Below are positions 11,801-23,795 of a DNA stretch of 64,000 nucleotides, piece by piece. Position numbers and translations under genes: made by a program. The DNA comes from Volvox africanus (lineage: Eukaryota > Chlorophyta > Chlorophyceae > Chlamydomonadales > Volvocaceae). The notes beneath the pieces are model-generated. The model was not told the DNA's origin, made no database searches, and worked only from the letters and a program-made list of their open reading frames with translations. How positions within the stretch are numbered: position 1 is the first letter of the stretch; the number at the start of each line of letters is the position of its first letter. Location: assembly GCA_030268105.1 (NCBI GenBank), contig BSDZ01000089.1, positions 620,001-684,000 of the forward strand, in the 5' to 3' direction.

Positions 11801-14800
11801 ACAAGGCCGGCAGCCCCGGCGCTGCCAACTCGAACCTGCGCCTGCGTTGCGGTGTACGGAGCGCCATGCTGGTACCCATTTGACAGAGCGGCACCTGGGG
11901 ATACGTACGGCGGTACATCACGTGATGGCTCGTAGACGCTGTAAGGCGACGGATGCGACACGCATGGGTGATGCGTATAACTGTACGGCATATTCATGTT
12001 GTACGGAGGGTGCCGTATAAAGACCGACTTGGCGCTCATGGCCCTCGTGTAGACCCCGCTGGCCGCAGGCTGACTGAGAGGGGCCACGAGGACAACGGGT
12101 TGCCGGGAAGGGTACGACGACTGAGGCATCGGGTTTGGTGGCTGCGCGGCCGGCAGCTGCAAGCCTGAGCTGCTATACTGCAACTGCTGCTGTCGTGGTG
12201 ACATAGGCTGTTGCAGGGGGTAAGGCAGAGAGCCATGCGAGCAGCCAAGCTGAGTGGGCTGTTGCTGCGGCACGTGAAAATGGGGTTGCAGTTCCGGCCG
12301 CGGGTAGGTCAGATGAGGTTGTGGGCTAGGTGAGGGAAGCCGTGCCGCAGTGGCGGCGAGCGGGGGATTAGGGTTGGTGCGCACAACCGGCATGCCGCTA
12401 CTCTGAACCTGAACCGGCTCTTGAACGTGCGCCACGGGTCCCGGCAAGGTGGACGTGGAGTAGAGTTCCGGAGTCCTTGATGCTGACGTGCTACCCCCGT
12501 GCGGCGGATGTAATGGATATTGTTGCTGCTGCGGGTGTTGCTGCAGAGGCAGCGGTAGCGGCAGCTCGTTGGAATGGAGCGATGGCACCTGCTGCTGTTG
12601 CTGCGATGGTGGCAGCTGTTGTTGCTGTGGCAGTGGCAGCGACCCGTTCATGCGAAGCAATGCCTGTGGCTCCTGTGGGTGCTGTGGCGGCGGCGGCGGC
12701 GGCGGCGGCAGCGATTTGCTGAACCGCGACGCCAGCTCCGCAGCCTTTTGGAAGACCTCCCTGGAGGTTTCTGCCACCGCCTTCAGCCCCGCGTCGCCAC
12801 CTCTTCCGTCAGACAGGACTCCGAAGCGGGATTTCACTCGCTCGCTGAAGATCTCCACCGCACCTTCCAGACAGCGCCCTGGAGCGATTGTGGGGTTTGA
12901 CGTCGCAGGGGTCTCTGCCAGGCGATGTACGTGTGCCATCATAGGGCCCAACCCATCCATGATACCTTTGACACAGGCAGCAATGTCTTCCGTCGGATTG
13001 ACGGCAGGTAGGCGGCTTGACGCCTGCTGGACGGTACCATAGCCGCTGCGGGGGGCGGTGGCGGCGCTGCCGCCATTGCCGCTGTCGTCGCATACACCTG
13101 ACGCGCCCTCGTTGGAAGTGCTGGCGGGTGAGCTTGGCGCGGCTGCAGCTGTAGCAGCAGCAGTGGCGGCGGCGCTGATCGCAGAGTTGTACGACCCAGA
13201 TGAGCTCGGCGGCGCCGGCGCCGCTGTCGATGGTGGGACCGCCACCGCCGCTGAAGTTGCTGCTGAGCCGTACTGTCCAGCGCCACTGCTTGTCCAGCTA
13301 CCGCTGTTGCTGTACACACCGCTACCATCGCCACCGCCACGATGCAGAGCCCCCGTCCAATCCATCGGGGGTACGGCGTTGCGTGACGGGCCGTTAAGCT
13401 GCCCTGGACCAACCGCCGGGGCCGCTTGGAGTGGCGAGTCGGTGAAGCGCGCAGCGACGGAGGCGTCACCGAAAGTATTGTCTGGCGCCGTCGTCGTAGA
13501 TGGCGCCGATCGCGAACTTGCCCAGGGCTGTTGTGGCGCCTGTTGCTGTCCTTCAAGGAATCTTACCGGTACGGGATGGAAGAGCTCCCAGCTAGCTGCG
13601 CCCAAGGTCCGGCTGACGTCACCCGGTGGTGGTGGAGCCGCCACTGCTGTAGTTTCACTGTCGCCGGTGTCACCGTGTTTCGGAACAAGGAGCATCTCCG
13701 ATGTAACCCTGTTCCAGAAAACTTCACGGCATGCAGTTTGACCTGATGTAGGGCCCACCGCCGCCGTCACCCCTTTACCCTGACTTTGGCTCCAGGTGGT
13801 CGTCTGCCGATCTGCCGAGTTGGGCACCTGTGAGCCGGAGGAGGATAGGGAACTCACGCGCGTCAGGTCGCTGAGCTCAGCGGCGGCGGCTGCCGTCGAT
13901 GTCGACTTGGGCGGCGGCGGTGGCGGCGACGGCGACATCCGTCGCGTGCTGTACCACACGATCCCCGGGCCGCCCGTACTAACTACTCGTGTCAGCGGCA
14001 CGAACGGTAGCGCATCGTCACCGCCGCTACCGGCATCGCCGTCACCTGAGAGGGGCGCGTCCCGAAAACCAGGACCCGTGATGAAGCTGGTGGCCGCGCC
14101 GCGATCTGCGCCTGGGTCTTGGCCTCCGGGAGCCAGTCCGAGGGGCAGAGATGCAGCCCCCTCACGGCATACGGGCTCCGAAACTCTCGCCGCTGCTGCT
14201 GCTGGGTGTGTGTGATCTATAGCTGCCGCCGGCAGCGTTGGGACGCTGCTGAGCGTAAGGCTGATGCCGCCGCCGTGCGACACACCGCTGTCAATACCCG
14301 GCTGCGTGCCATCCGACACATCGCTGGGCGCAGCCGCTACCGCTACCGCCAGGGGTACTCCTGACGCCTGACGGCCGATCGGGAATTCCGAAGAAGAACT
14401 GGTTTGAATCAAGCCAGTCGTAAGCATGGGCGGCGGCAGCGGGGGGGATGAACCCGCGGCTGCCGCGTCGCCCCACGCTGGTGGGACGTCCTGCCATTGC
14501 GGTTTTGGGTCGGGTCTCCGAGGCAGGCTCTTTAGCTGAGCCTTCTCTCTGTGCCGCGCGTTCACCTTCTCCAAACGCTCCGTGCAGCTCCTGCGGAACG
14601 ACTTGCAGCAGGGCAAAACAACTCACCAACACCTAGCCGGACATGGGAACATCAGAGCTAGTAATAGCTGACAGAAGGAAACGATTATCTCGGTGCCACC
14701 AATCCTTACCTGCAGACCCCACCGACAGAGCAAGGACCCCGGAGCGTGAGACGAGGACGGGGTTTGGTTACAAGGAAGATGTGGGGTTGGTTAGCGATGT

Positions 14801-16596
14801 GATGTGATAAAACCTTAAGACCGAGGGGCCCCACTGCATGTTGTTGGCAATTGGGCCCTGCCTTTCGTGGCAGGCAATGGCAGCAGCAGCATGCGGTGCA
14901 GCAGCGGTGTCAGTTCCGTAACCCCGCCCGCACTCCGCGGTGGCGCACTCACCTCTTTTTTCCGGTGAAGTCCTTCAGAGGTTGAAAACGGCCACACTAC
15001 GAGGGAGGTTGACAGGGAGGTTGACAGGGAGGGTGCAGGGAGGTTGACAGGGAGAGGGGACCATTGGTGAATTGAGAGAGGGAGAACCCCGGGTGCCGGT
15101 GTCCCCAGCAAGAGGGAGGGCAGGTTAGCGGAGGCGGGACGGAGGCAAGGGAATTGGGTGGTTCATCAGCTTATTGTGGCTACGTATGTGAGGCTCTGGT
15201 GCCATGAGGATGTGGAAAACAGTCCAGTTCACCCCACGATAGTGATAATGATGATGGTGATGATGATAATGATGATGATCATGATAGTGATAAAGGCCGT
15301 CGGGCCGTTGCAGTGCCTTTTTACTGGGCCGTGCACGTCGGGCCGTGCACTGCAAGAAAGGTGCAGTGCCGTACATGGGGCGACATGGACTACACTGCTA
15401 GGGGAGAGAGGAGGAGGTGAACACCGCCACAAGAACCACCGCCATCACCACCGTCAACGCCCATGTCAATATGGTTTCCCTCTCCTTATAGGTATGGCGA
15501 CATCGCCTGCATCAGTACGTCCCGCGGTGCGGCGATGTACCTGTTGGCAAAAACGGCTGATCGTGCCGTCCACGACTATGGCCAGAGCAGCTAGGTGCAC
15601 TGTGTGGCATGGAGAGAGGAGGGAACGAGCAGGGGCGTCACAACCTCAGGATGGTGGTTGAGTATTGTTCCTTGTGCCGGTTGATGTTCTGTTGTTGATA
15701 ATAGCGGTGGCGTGGAAGAAAATGAAGAGAAGGAGGAGGAGGGGACGAAGGTTTTAATGTATTCGGGTGTGAGCCCTTCTAATGAGCCCGGTTTACACAG
15801 GTGTGCAAAACAAAGCTAACCAGTATGCAACACGATCAATGGCCGGACCAACACAATCGAGACGACGGGGATTTGGCATCTCTCATTCTTATAGATTGTT
15901 GTAAGCCTGTCAGCCTGCGGTGTACTTACCCTCACAAATGCGTAGCCGGGTAAAGTACCGCTTTAAGCCAGAGAGGCTTGCGCCACAACCCTCCACCTGC
16001 ATTCAGCCAAATCCCTAATGGTGGATATATGATAGCAATGCCGCCTCCGCTTACTTGTGGCCTTTGCACATGTCTCCGGAAGTCGCGTCTGCGAACCCTC
16101 ACCACGCATACATCGGGCTTGCTTTCGAGCTTCTTTAAAGTGTTATAAATAGGTAGGTTTGAGAATTTGGGCTCCGCTGGCTTGGTTGTCAGCTTGGTTG
16201 TCGGCTCAACTTTGACAACGGCATCGACAGGTGGCTCGCCGGGTGTTGCAACTGGCGGCGATCCCCAGGCCAACGTGCCCATGTCGAGAGCACATGATGG
16301 TGCGGGTAAAATGGCAATAGAAAAGTACTGGCATTAATTTATATGAGGTTGTGAAAAGGGAGAATTGCTATACAGTGACTGACGTATGCCAAGACCTACA
16401 TCTCAGACGACCGCAAATAAATCTTAAAAAGGCACAGTCTTTAAAGAACATCAAGCTCACCATTGGGTGTGCTGCGAGCCTTCTTGCGCGCGTGCATGCT
16501 TATCGGTTGCCATTCCCAGTCTGCAGGATCCCATGCCTCCTCCTCTTCTTCTTGCTCGACAACTGAGCGATGTCGCGCACGATTTGTGAGAGGCAT
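5862..16596 (-). CDS. SBP-box transcription factor, CRR1/large-SPL type
   Basis: Thirteen exons (minus): 16596-16461, 16251-16103, 15996-15930, 15599-15541, 14996-14953, 14590-11178, 10777-10623, 10399-10261, 9765-9315, 9152-about 8812 (or 8773), about 7948-7672, 7250-6910, 6592-5862; about 2,100 residues. An in-frame TGA two codons upstream supports the start. Exons 2-6 rebuild one SBP zinc-binding DNA-binding domain: [45 protein letters not shown], then [19 protein letters not shown]. Where most family members have His after CQQCxRF, this one has Gln, so one ligand of the second zinc site appears replaced. A 1,137-codon exon rich in P, Q, S, A and G follows. Then come [16 protein letters not shown] and [11 protein letters not shown], which recall the conserved region of large plant SPLs, and ankyrin-like segments ([31 protein letters not shown]). 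Large SPLs include Chlamydomonas CRR1, the nuclear copper/hypoxia regulator that binds GTAC cores. Orthology is inferred; no metallothionein-like Cys-rich tail is visible. The exon 10/11 junction is uncertain and donor 6909 (GTCCGA) is weak. Confidence 0.85.
8190..8475 (-). repeat. Dispersed repeat, copy A, in SBP-gene intron
   Basis: Read on the minus strand, CACCCGTGGCCACTAACCTG onward matches 44115-44440 on the plus strand. Shared blocks include GGGCACCCTCATCCA, TTCAGCACCCACCACCAGCA and GGTCAGCTCGC. It lies in the intron between exons 10 and 11, next to an (AT/GT)n tract at 8465-8525. No coding capacity is convincing; the family is unidentified. Confidence 0.7.
15236..15292. repeat. GAT/AAT trinucleotide-like tract in SBP-gene intron
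   Basis: Irregular GATGATAAT repeat in the intron between exons 4 and 5 of the SBP gene. Nothing else is seen in that intron. Confidence 0.8.
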
Positions 16597-19193
16597 GAGT
16601 CAAAATGGAGTTAACCAGCGGTAAGGAAGGTACGTTTACGAAGCTATTGCATACTGCATAAATGCAAGAAAGCTTATTAGACCCAAATACGCAGTTCTTC
16701 TCAAGCAGGATTAATCATCTATGGTATGCATTTCGTTGTGAATAAGATATTTGTAAGTTGGTACGAGCATGTACTGCAAACGGCATCAGAAAACCACTGG
16801 TCTACCACGCAGCCCTTGCCTGCTTGCCGTAACAAAAAATCAGCCTATGAACTGAGTCCTAACTAAAAGCTTTAACGGAGGATCTAGCTATGAGCTATTG
16901 CATTAGGCCTTAACCTTAGGGACGAGTAACTAGGTGCAACACGGCTGACAGTCTTTCACCTGCCAAAAGCACAACATCGGGATATTGGACAGATAAGTTA
17001 ATTATGCCGCAGTAAAGTTTCCAGGAAGGTGTTAATGACTTAATGCTGTTGTCTAATAACGGATTAACTGACGTTGATGATCAATTACTCAGCTTGCCTA
17101 TTTGTGTTATAGAAATGTTAAAATTAAAAAATAAAAAATATGTTCATAAAGAACGTCAGGATTGATGGATAGCCCCTGCCGCTCAAGTCGGCGGGAAAGC
17201 GCAACCACGAACATAATCACAATTCACGAACTACCGTTTTTACGTAGGTGAGCCTATAGGAATGTTGCTTGCATATATCTGCATAAGTTAAAGTGACATA
17301 AACTTACATATAACGATGATGTAGTCGTCTAGAGCCTGGTCTGGAGTACATGTACCAGTCGGACGGCCCAGCCTGCATTGCCCAGCCCGCTTGACCATCC
17401 AAATTCATTTAGAGCAATCATGGACTATCCAACACTCGTATTCATAGCTACAGATGAACTGCGCTTAACTGGGCCAAGGTAGGTCCAGCAACACAAGTCT
17501 GCATCTGGCCCTATCTGGCCCTATGCAGGCCAACGGCGGGGTCTGTCGTGCAGCTTCCTTGAACGCATACACAGTCGCCTCTCAAGGCAGGACGTCATGC
17601 AGCGACTATCATACATGCACGACCAGATCTTCCTCCTGGCACAACCGTTGAAACAATTTTATGATTTGGGTCAGTCAATATGGCTCAGTTGCGTGCCTCG
17701 CTAGCACCACGCCAGATGCCCCAACTGATACCGTATTGTATACCGAGAAAATAAAAACGCTAGATTGTCACTAAAATGGGAGTCAAAAAAAGGAGAGGAA
17801 AGGAGCGTTTAGGTACCTGGGGGGCTCCACAGGAAAGACCCGTACGTCTGCTTACTGGGTGTCAACAGCTCACGAACCGTTATGTTGTATGTGGCCTGAA
17901 GAAAAACGCACTGTTATGCTTCTTCGCCTTGGCGCACTGAGCCGTGTTTCAGCTTCCGGCAAGAACTGAATCATGACGAAATGGGTCTCGGCATGTTGCT
18001 TAATAGCGGCAGATGTACGACTGAAGTGTCACACTGAGAGATTCAATGGAAGGTCCCAGAAAGTCCCATAATCTCCCAGAATGTACGACCCCAGGATAGG
18101 GGGAGATGCGGGGTAGGGAAAGGTAGGGATTCACAGTAGGCAGGCAGAAATGGGAATGGAAGTGGGAATGATGAGACGGATGGAAGATGGGGGGAGGAGC
18201 AAAAGGGTTTTGTTAAGGATTGGACGAGAGGGGTGCAGGCAGGAAACAAGGTCGGTCGTACAGCCGATAGTTACCCTCCTGCAAACAGGAAATGTAGAAA
18301 AGAGTAACGTCGAAACCCATTTTGCGGCTATTTAAAACTTCCCGGCTCGCCAGGGCTAACAATCTATGATTTGTACCGGTCGAGCGACAGCTATCCGCGC
18401 AGGCAGGTTTCGATCCACATCACGTCACGTCACATCGCATCACATGTAGAGATCAACTTATACCTTTAGGCAAGCTGCTTGTTAAACTGAGATAACAAGA
18501 TAATTCCAAATTGCCGCGTCATCCAATCAGAACAGCCATACGACATCTTGGCACCTTCAAACCAAAATGCAATTGCGGCCTCGGAATCTGGGGGGCCATA
18601 ACTCCAGTGACAGCGTCATCAAGTTTTTACTGGGTAGCCATAACCCAAAGTTGCGAAAGATGGAAGCCCCTGGCGAGCTAGTAATACCAGAGACACCACA
18701 TACCCTAAGGTGCGCCTTGAGTGAAGAGGTAGGTTGTAAAGATGGCATATTATGTAAAGCCAATCCGGAAATGCGAAACGTGAGCTTAAATCCAGGTAAG
18801 TTGCAGACAGTTTTCCTTGAAACACACTGTTTTTGACGAAAAGCAGCTCACGTTAGCTTCAAGTTCCACAAGCACAGGTGCACAGGGGGGCTTGCATGGG
18901 GTTGGGATTTTACAAAGGGCCCGCATGGATACCGGAAAAAGAGGAAATACACCCACCCAATGAAAAGTAGAACTTACAGCCTGATCCTCGTTATAAAGTT
19001 TTGGTTACTTCGAATGTTAAAGACTGCTTTAAACAACCCACCTATGTTTGCTGACTTGATATTCATAGCACAATAATAGCACATCCGCAAACGTTTTGCC
19101 GACAGTGACTGCGGCGTTTCCGTTTACCTCCATAACAAGAAGGAAATTATGCTTAGAAGAAAATTTTGAGCAGTGAACCATCATTACCGGGAA
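16597..19193. other. Divergent intergenic region
   Basis: The 2.6 kb separate the divergent SBP gene and the 213-residue gene, so both promoters should lie here. I see no gene. A donor-like AG/GTAAGT at 18797 and an acceptor-like GAGCAG at about 19172 could bound a 5'-UTR intron of the plus-strand gene, but this is speculative. Confidence 0.5.
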
Positions 19194-21268
19194 ATGGCCG
19201 AACCATCATCTCAAGATAGCACATCGACTCCGGTTTGTCGGGAGCCCAATGTCATCCAGCATATGCCCCGACAGCGTGCAAAGCCACCGATGATGGCCCA
19301 GACGGAAGCCGCGTTGCGTCGCGCGGCGGAGATTGCCGAAAAGCCACCCGTGCATCTGTCACGGGAGCAGGTATCACGCGCCTACGATATCTTGGAACAG
19401 CAGCGGATCGGGCCTTATGCCGTCAAGTACGGTAAGTCGAGCGTAATGTCCCTCCACCCGATCAGTGTCTGCGGCACTGCTGTGAAAAACAGTATGTTCT
19501 TGATGCATATAAGTATAGACCACGAAAGCTAGCCTTCATATCTCTCCCCCTGTCAAGACAAACTACGTGACAACTTCACCTGAACTAAGAAACCCTAAGC
19601 TACTTCCTAGGAAGGAAGCCTGCGGAGATCATCCATTTTTTCGCCACCGGCCGTGTTCATGGAATGTCGCATGTGAATCCTCCCTCCCTCCCTGGCGTCC
19701 CCCAAACCCACTCGAGGTCCTTATCTAACTCCCCCCACCCATACACACTCACACAAAAACACAAAAACACACGGGGCCCTCCTCGCCCCGCCCTTGTGCC
19801 TGCCCAACCCCGTGGGGGGAGGATTTCTGTAATCGGGTCTTTCCTTCCATTACATTGCATGACCGGGGGCCTTCCACCTGCTCAGCTGCTCGTATTGCCT
19901 GGGACCATCCCATCCCACCCTCACCATCACCCCCGGTAGCTTTCAACCAACGACATCTTCAATACCATTACCAACACTAGGTTGCATTGGCTCGGTGGGC
20001 CTTATCGCCTACACCTACCTCCAAGGCTTCTACCACTTAGCGCATGTGAGCGGAGTTGGAGCTGGGAAGCGGGGCTGGGGGGGGGTAAGGAGAGTATAGA
20101 TCTGGATCTGGATCCAGGTTTGGAGTTTAACATTTCTGTGGTTTGCGGCGATCAGGTCCAGGAGCTGGTGGGCCCTATGCGACTCCCGGAGACTTCCGTC
20201 AGAGAAGGGAGGGGGGAGGGGATGGATTAGTAATGCAGCGGCAAGGAGTGAAGGGGAGGGCCCCGCTTCCCCCAGATGAGCTCCACTTTCCCAGACTCGT
20301 ACCGGGTGGTTTCGGAGAGCTTTCCCGGCCCGCCCAAGATTGCACGCCAGCCCAGGAAGGAGGTATTCGAGGGAATTTGGAGCTCATATGGTCGGGTAGA
20401 TCTTGAGACAGGCTACCTCATCACACACCACCTTCGGTTGTGCCCCATCCTAAACCACCCTTGCCTCCAACCACTAACCGACAACCTCCAGTCCGGTATT
20501 TGACCCTCGCAGAAGAACCGCGACGCCTGGATGGGCTCTTTTCGACATCGCATCCTAATCCTGGTAGGCGGCAGCGGCAGCGGGTGTTAGCTGTACCTGC
20601 AGAGGGTGGGAACAGGGTGCATCTCCCCCTCTTCCCCTCTCTCCCTCTTCTCCCTCTCTCCCTCTCTTTTCCCCATCTCCCTCTCCACCCTCTCTTCTCC
20701 CCCTCTCCCTCTCATACACACGGCAGAAGTTGACACAGATAGTTGCAGTCATTTGGGTGTCATGTCGCTTTGCTAATCCGCAAGCTCCACCATTCCCCCC
20801 TCGTGCCTCCAGTATGAGCACCAGGATTCATTTTCCTCGACTTGCCCCCCCTTCCCCCCCTTCCCCCTTCCCCCTTTTCCCCCTCCTCATGCCGTGACTT
20901 CTCGCCCAACGTTTGGCAGGGCCCCATCATCGCCATGTACGCTACGGCCAATGACGTCATCCCGCTGCCGTACAAGGAGCGTATCGAGGCGGCGCTGAAC
21001 CGACCTTCCATCTCCATGTACGATATCGCAACGGCGAAGGAGACGGTCAAAAAGGCCCAGGTGCGTGTGTGTATGTTTTGGGCGGGAGGTGAGAAGTTAC
21101 ACACTCAGGCCGTAAGACAGTTTCTCGCTGCCTCTGGGTGCTCCTCCGCCGTTACGGCGTTTCTGCGCGCTGCGCTCGTGACCTCTCATATCTTCGTCTT
21201 AACTGCTCTCCTCCCTCCCCTACATAAATGGATGATTGCAGACGTCACCGCTTAGCGCTCAAGTGTGA
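19194..21268 (+). CDS. Conserved-looking hypothetical protein, 213 aa
   Basis: Six exons with consistent phases: 19194-19431, 19981-20045, 20276-20395, 20513-20563, 20920-21060 and 21242-21268 (TGA). The ATG is the first in frame after an in-frame TGA. The N-terminal third is helical and charged (AALRRAAEIAEKP, SREQVSRAYDILEQQ). A moderately hydrophobic stretch follows, GCIGSVGLIAYTYLQGFY, then a basic loop (KIARQPRKEVFEG), a second short apolar run (HRILILGPIIAMYA) and a helical tail ending TSPLSAQV. This could be a small one- or two-pass organelle membrane protein. I do not recognise the family. The splice model rests on five phase-consistent junctions; introns are short and pyrimidine-rich, as elsewhere in the window. 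Confidence 0.65.
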
Positions 21269-21559
21269 GAGAGGGTGTTGCGGTTGAAGCAGCGCGATGG
21301 CGATGGCGATGGTTGAAGAGCCCGGATAAGGCCCTGGTTAAAAAACCTGGATCAGGGGCGTGGTTGGATAGCTTGATTAGGCTCCACTTTACTAAAGGTA
21401 TTTATTATGGCGGAAGATCCGGATAGGACCGTGCAACCACCAAGCGTGGGACGAGTTGGAGGAAGCATCCCCTTCTCCCTCCCCCTTTCTCCCGCCCCCT
21501 TCTCCCGGGGCCGCTCACCTTTACGTGGATTGAAAGAGGGTGACTTTAATCGGGTAGAA

Positions 21560-21564
21560 TGTAA
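21560..21564 (+). terminator. Candidate TGTAA poly(A) signal
   Basis: TGTAA 292 nt after the stop codon of the 213-residue gene. Confidence 0.4.
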
Positions 21565-21670
21565 CATCGAAACGACTTTGATCGTGCCCCCCAAATGTCC
21601 CAGTGGACACATGACCTGACTCTCTCCGTTGGTCGTGGATTAAATACCTTCAATACATGTACATCTTAAG

Positions 21671-21729
21671 ACGGATACGGATACGGATACGGGTACGGGT
21701 ACGGATACGGGTACAGGTACGGGTACAGG
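21671..21729. repeat. GGATAC/GGGTAC hexamer tandem repeat
   Basis: About ten degenerate 6-bp units alternating ACGGAT, ACGGGT and ACAGGT. Not a telomeric motif of this lineage (TTTTAGGG). Confidence 0.85.
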
Positions 21730-23795
21730 CCACATGCGAGGTGAGTAGTTATGTGCGTAGTTATCTCTCGGATGCGTCATCCCTCTTCGGTGAGGTGATC
21801 CACCGGGAGCTACGTAATTAGCAGAATGCGGGATTCAGATTGTCCGCATCGTTATAAGCTTGTTTGTAACGGGACCATATCTGTAAGACATCGGCCGTTA
21901 ACAACTACCTTCTAACGACGCGTGTAAGTGCCGGGCCTACTACCTGCTCTCCGGGTGCAGCAGAGGACCACCACCCCGTGTGGCGTAAGGAGGTTTGCTG
22001 GAGGAGTTGGGGGGAGGAGTTGGAGGGAGGAGGGGCGGACCTTCGCGAAATTTGGCCTTGGTGTATAAGGAAGGGGGGAAGGTGTCCTGATCGGGGGAGC
22101 TAAACGGGGCCTGGTACATAACCCGCACGCATAACCCCAGTAATGAATGGGTGGGTTGCTAAAATACAGGCATCTAAAGCGATGCGCTACCGGGATACGG
22201 TTTGTGATGATGGGTGAGTCCGCACTGGTGGCGGCGCAGTGATGGTGGACCCGGGGCAGATCAGGGCGGTCTATTTGCGAAGAAGGAGGTGGACATCGGA
22301 TGGTGTTGCGGCCGCAATCGCTGAATACGTACGTGTACGTATACGTCTGATCGAGGCAGGGCTCGCTCCTGCACGTCACGACAATTGAGTAGATGGAGTC
22401 GTACTAGTGAGGAGTCCGTCTCTGGTCTCCCTCTCTCCGAAGATCTTTTAATATCCTCGTTGCGAAGAGAGCCAAGACGAACTGTGTGGTCTGGGTCTGG
22501 GTTTTTTCACTAAAATGTCGTACAGGACTTTTCTGACGGATTGGAAACTCGCCAAGGTAGAGAGTAGTCCTTTTGGAAGCTCGCGACGTTACCAGTTATC
22601 CTGGAATGGCGTGCTTACAACAAGTAACGCCTGTCCAGCAAGTTCTCAGAAAGTGCTCTCGGAGGATCGTTAGACCAGTAACGACCTGTTAGCTTGGTCT
22701 TCTCCTTATCTTTCGATATTTGAAAATAGTCTATATCTAGTAATTTCTTAATTAGTGCTACAGATGGCGCTACAACAGATGGCCTTCGTGATGCACACCG
22801 CTGTCTTAGCGAGTGCTACAGCTACTGGTCTTGCTACTGCGACGAGTCCGTGCAGCTGTTAGGTTTCCAGGCTTCCAGTTGGTGCGGGAGAAGGCACGGC
22901 ACTGCAGAGCAGAGAGAGCACGAAACCCCGCAGCGAGGGTGCGGCGAGCTGTTGGTTGCTTGAAATGAGCCTTAAATGGGCCTTATTCGTACTTCCTTGG
23001 CACTACGTACCGAAGGTCTCATAACACTCCGAATTTACACATAACACTTCCACGGACGGTGAACAGCACCGTACAGCATACCAAATCGCGGTGGTTTTGT
23101 GCGGCTTGTAGCATTGTTTTGTAGCGAGTTGCGTAATGTATACCAGGTGATAAGCGATAGTCAATACCAGGTGATAAGTACACCTTGTATACAATGCCGT
23201 ACAATGTTTCCGTTCATTTGCCGATCCTTATGTCCTTCCAACCGCATTCCGGAATATACTTTCCGATATGATTGACAGAAACTAGAAACCAGCTCGGCCT
23301 TTTCCTTTTTCGTCAGTTCCTTCCGTACATGTTACGTAGTCCTATCAGGGCGAGTTAGATGAGTTTAACCTGTAAACCCGTCCCCCCAAAACAAACACAT
23401 ACAGAACATGATTAACACGATGACAAATGTCCCGACAACTGAACTCGTGCACGGTGTAAGGAGCTTAGGCCTATGCCTCAAGGAGAGACTGAGAATCCCC
23501 CGGCTTCGTCTTCCTCTTCCTCTTCCTCTCATTATTCCTAATTTTTATGGCCACATAGGGCCGCCTACGCGCCCAGTCGAAATGCCTATCTGAGGACCCT
23601 AAATTTATTTTGTACGGCAATGCAGCACCTCATCCCGTTCCCTGGAGCTTTCACCAGCACCTCGCATAAGGTTGCACAAGGAGACACGAGCCCCGTACGT
23701 GTACGGCACTCCACAAAATCCCGCAGCACCACGGCACGGCACTGCACGTTTTGTCTTTCCCGGGTGTCCGCCCGTCTGCCCGGTGGCTGCCTCCC

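Larger units (their letters stand above)
21269..23795. other. Convergent intergenic region
   Basis: Apart from the TGTAA at 21560 and the hexamer tract at 21671-21729, nothing is supported here. Open frames at 21912-22379 (-) lack splice or family support. Confidence 0.5.

Noticed and set aside
11349..14364. Plus-strand open frames of up to 227 codons
   Set aside because: Antisense shadows of the large SBP-gene exon; GC-rich biased codons keep the opposite strand open.
21671..21729. Interstitial telomere repeat
   Set aside because: The hexamers GGATAC/GGGTAC do not match TTTTAGGG or TTTAGGG.
21912..22379. 155-codon minus-strand frame
   Set aside because: Low-complexity Pro/Ser-rich translation without splice sites or domain similarity.
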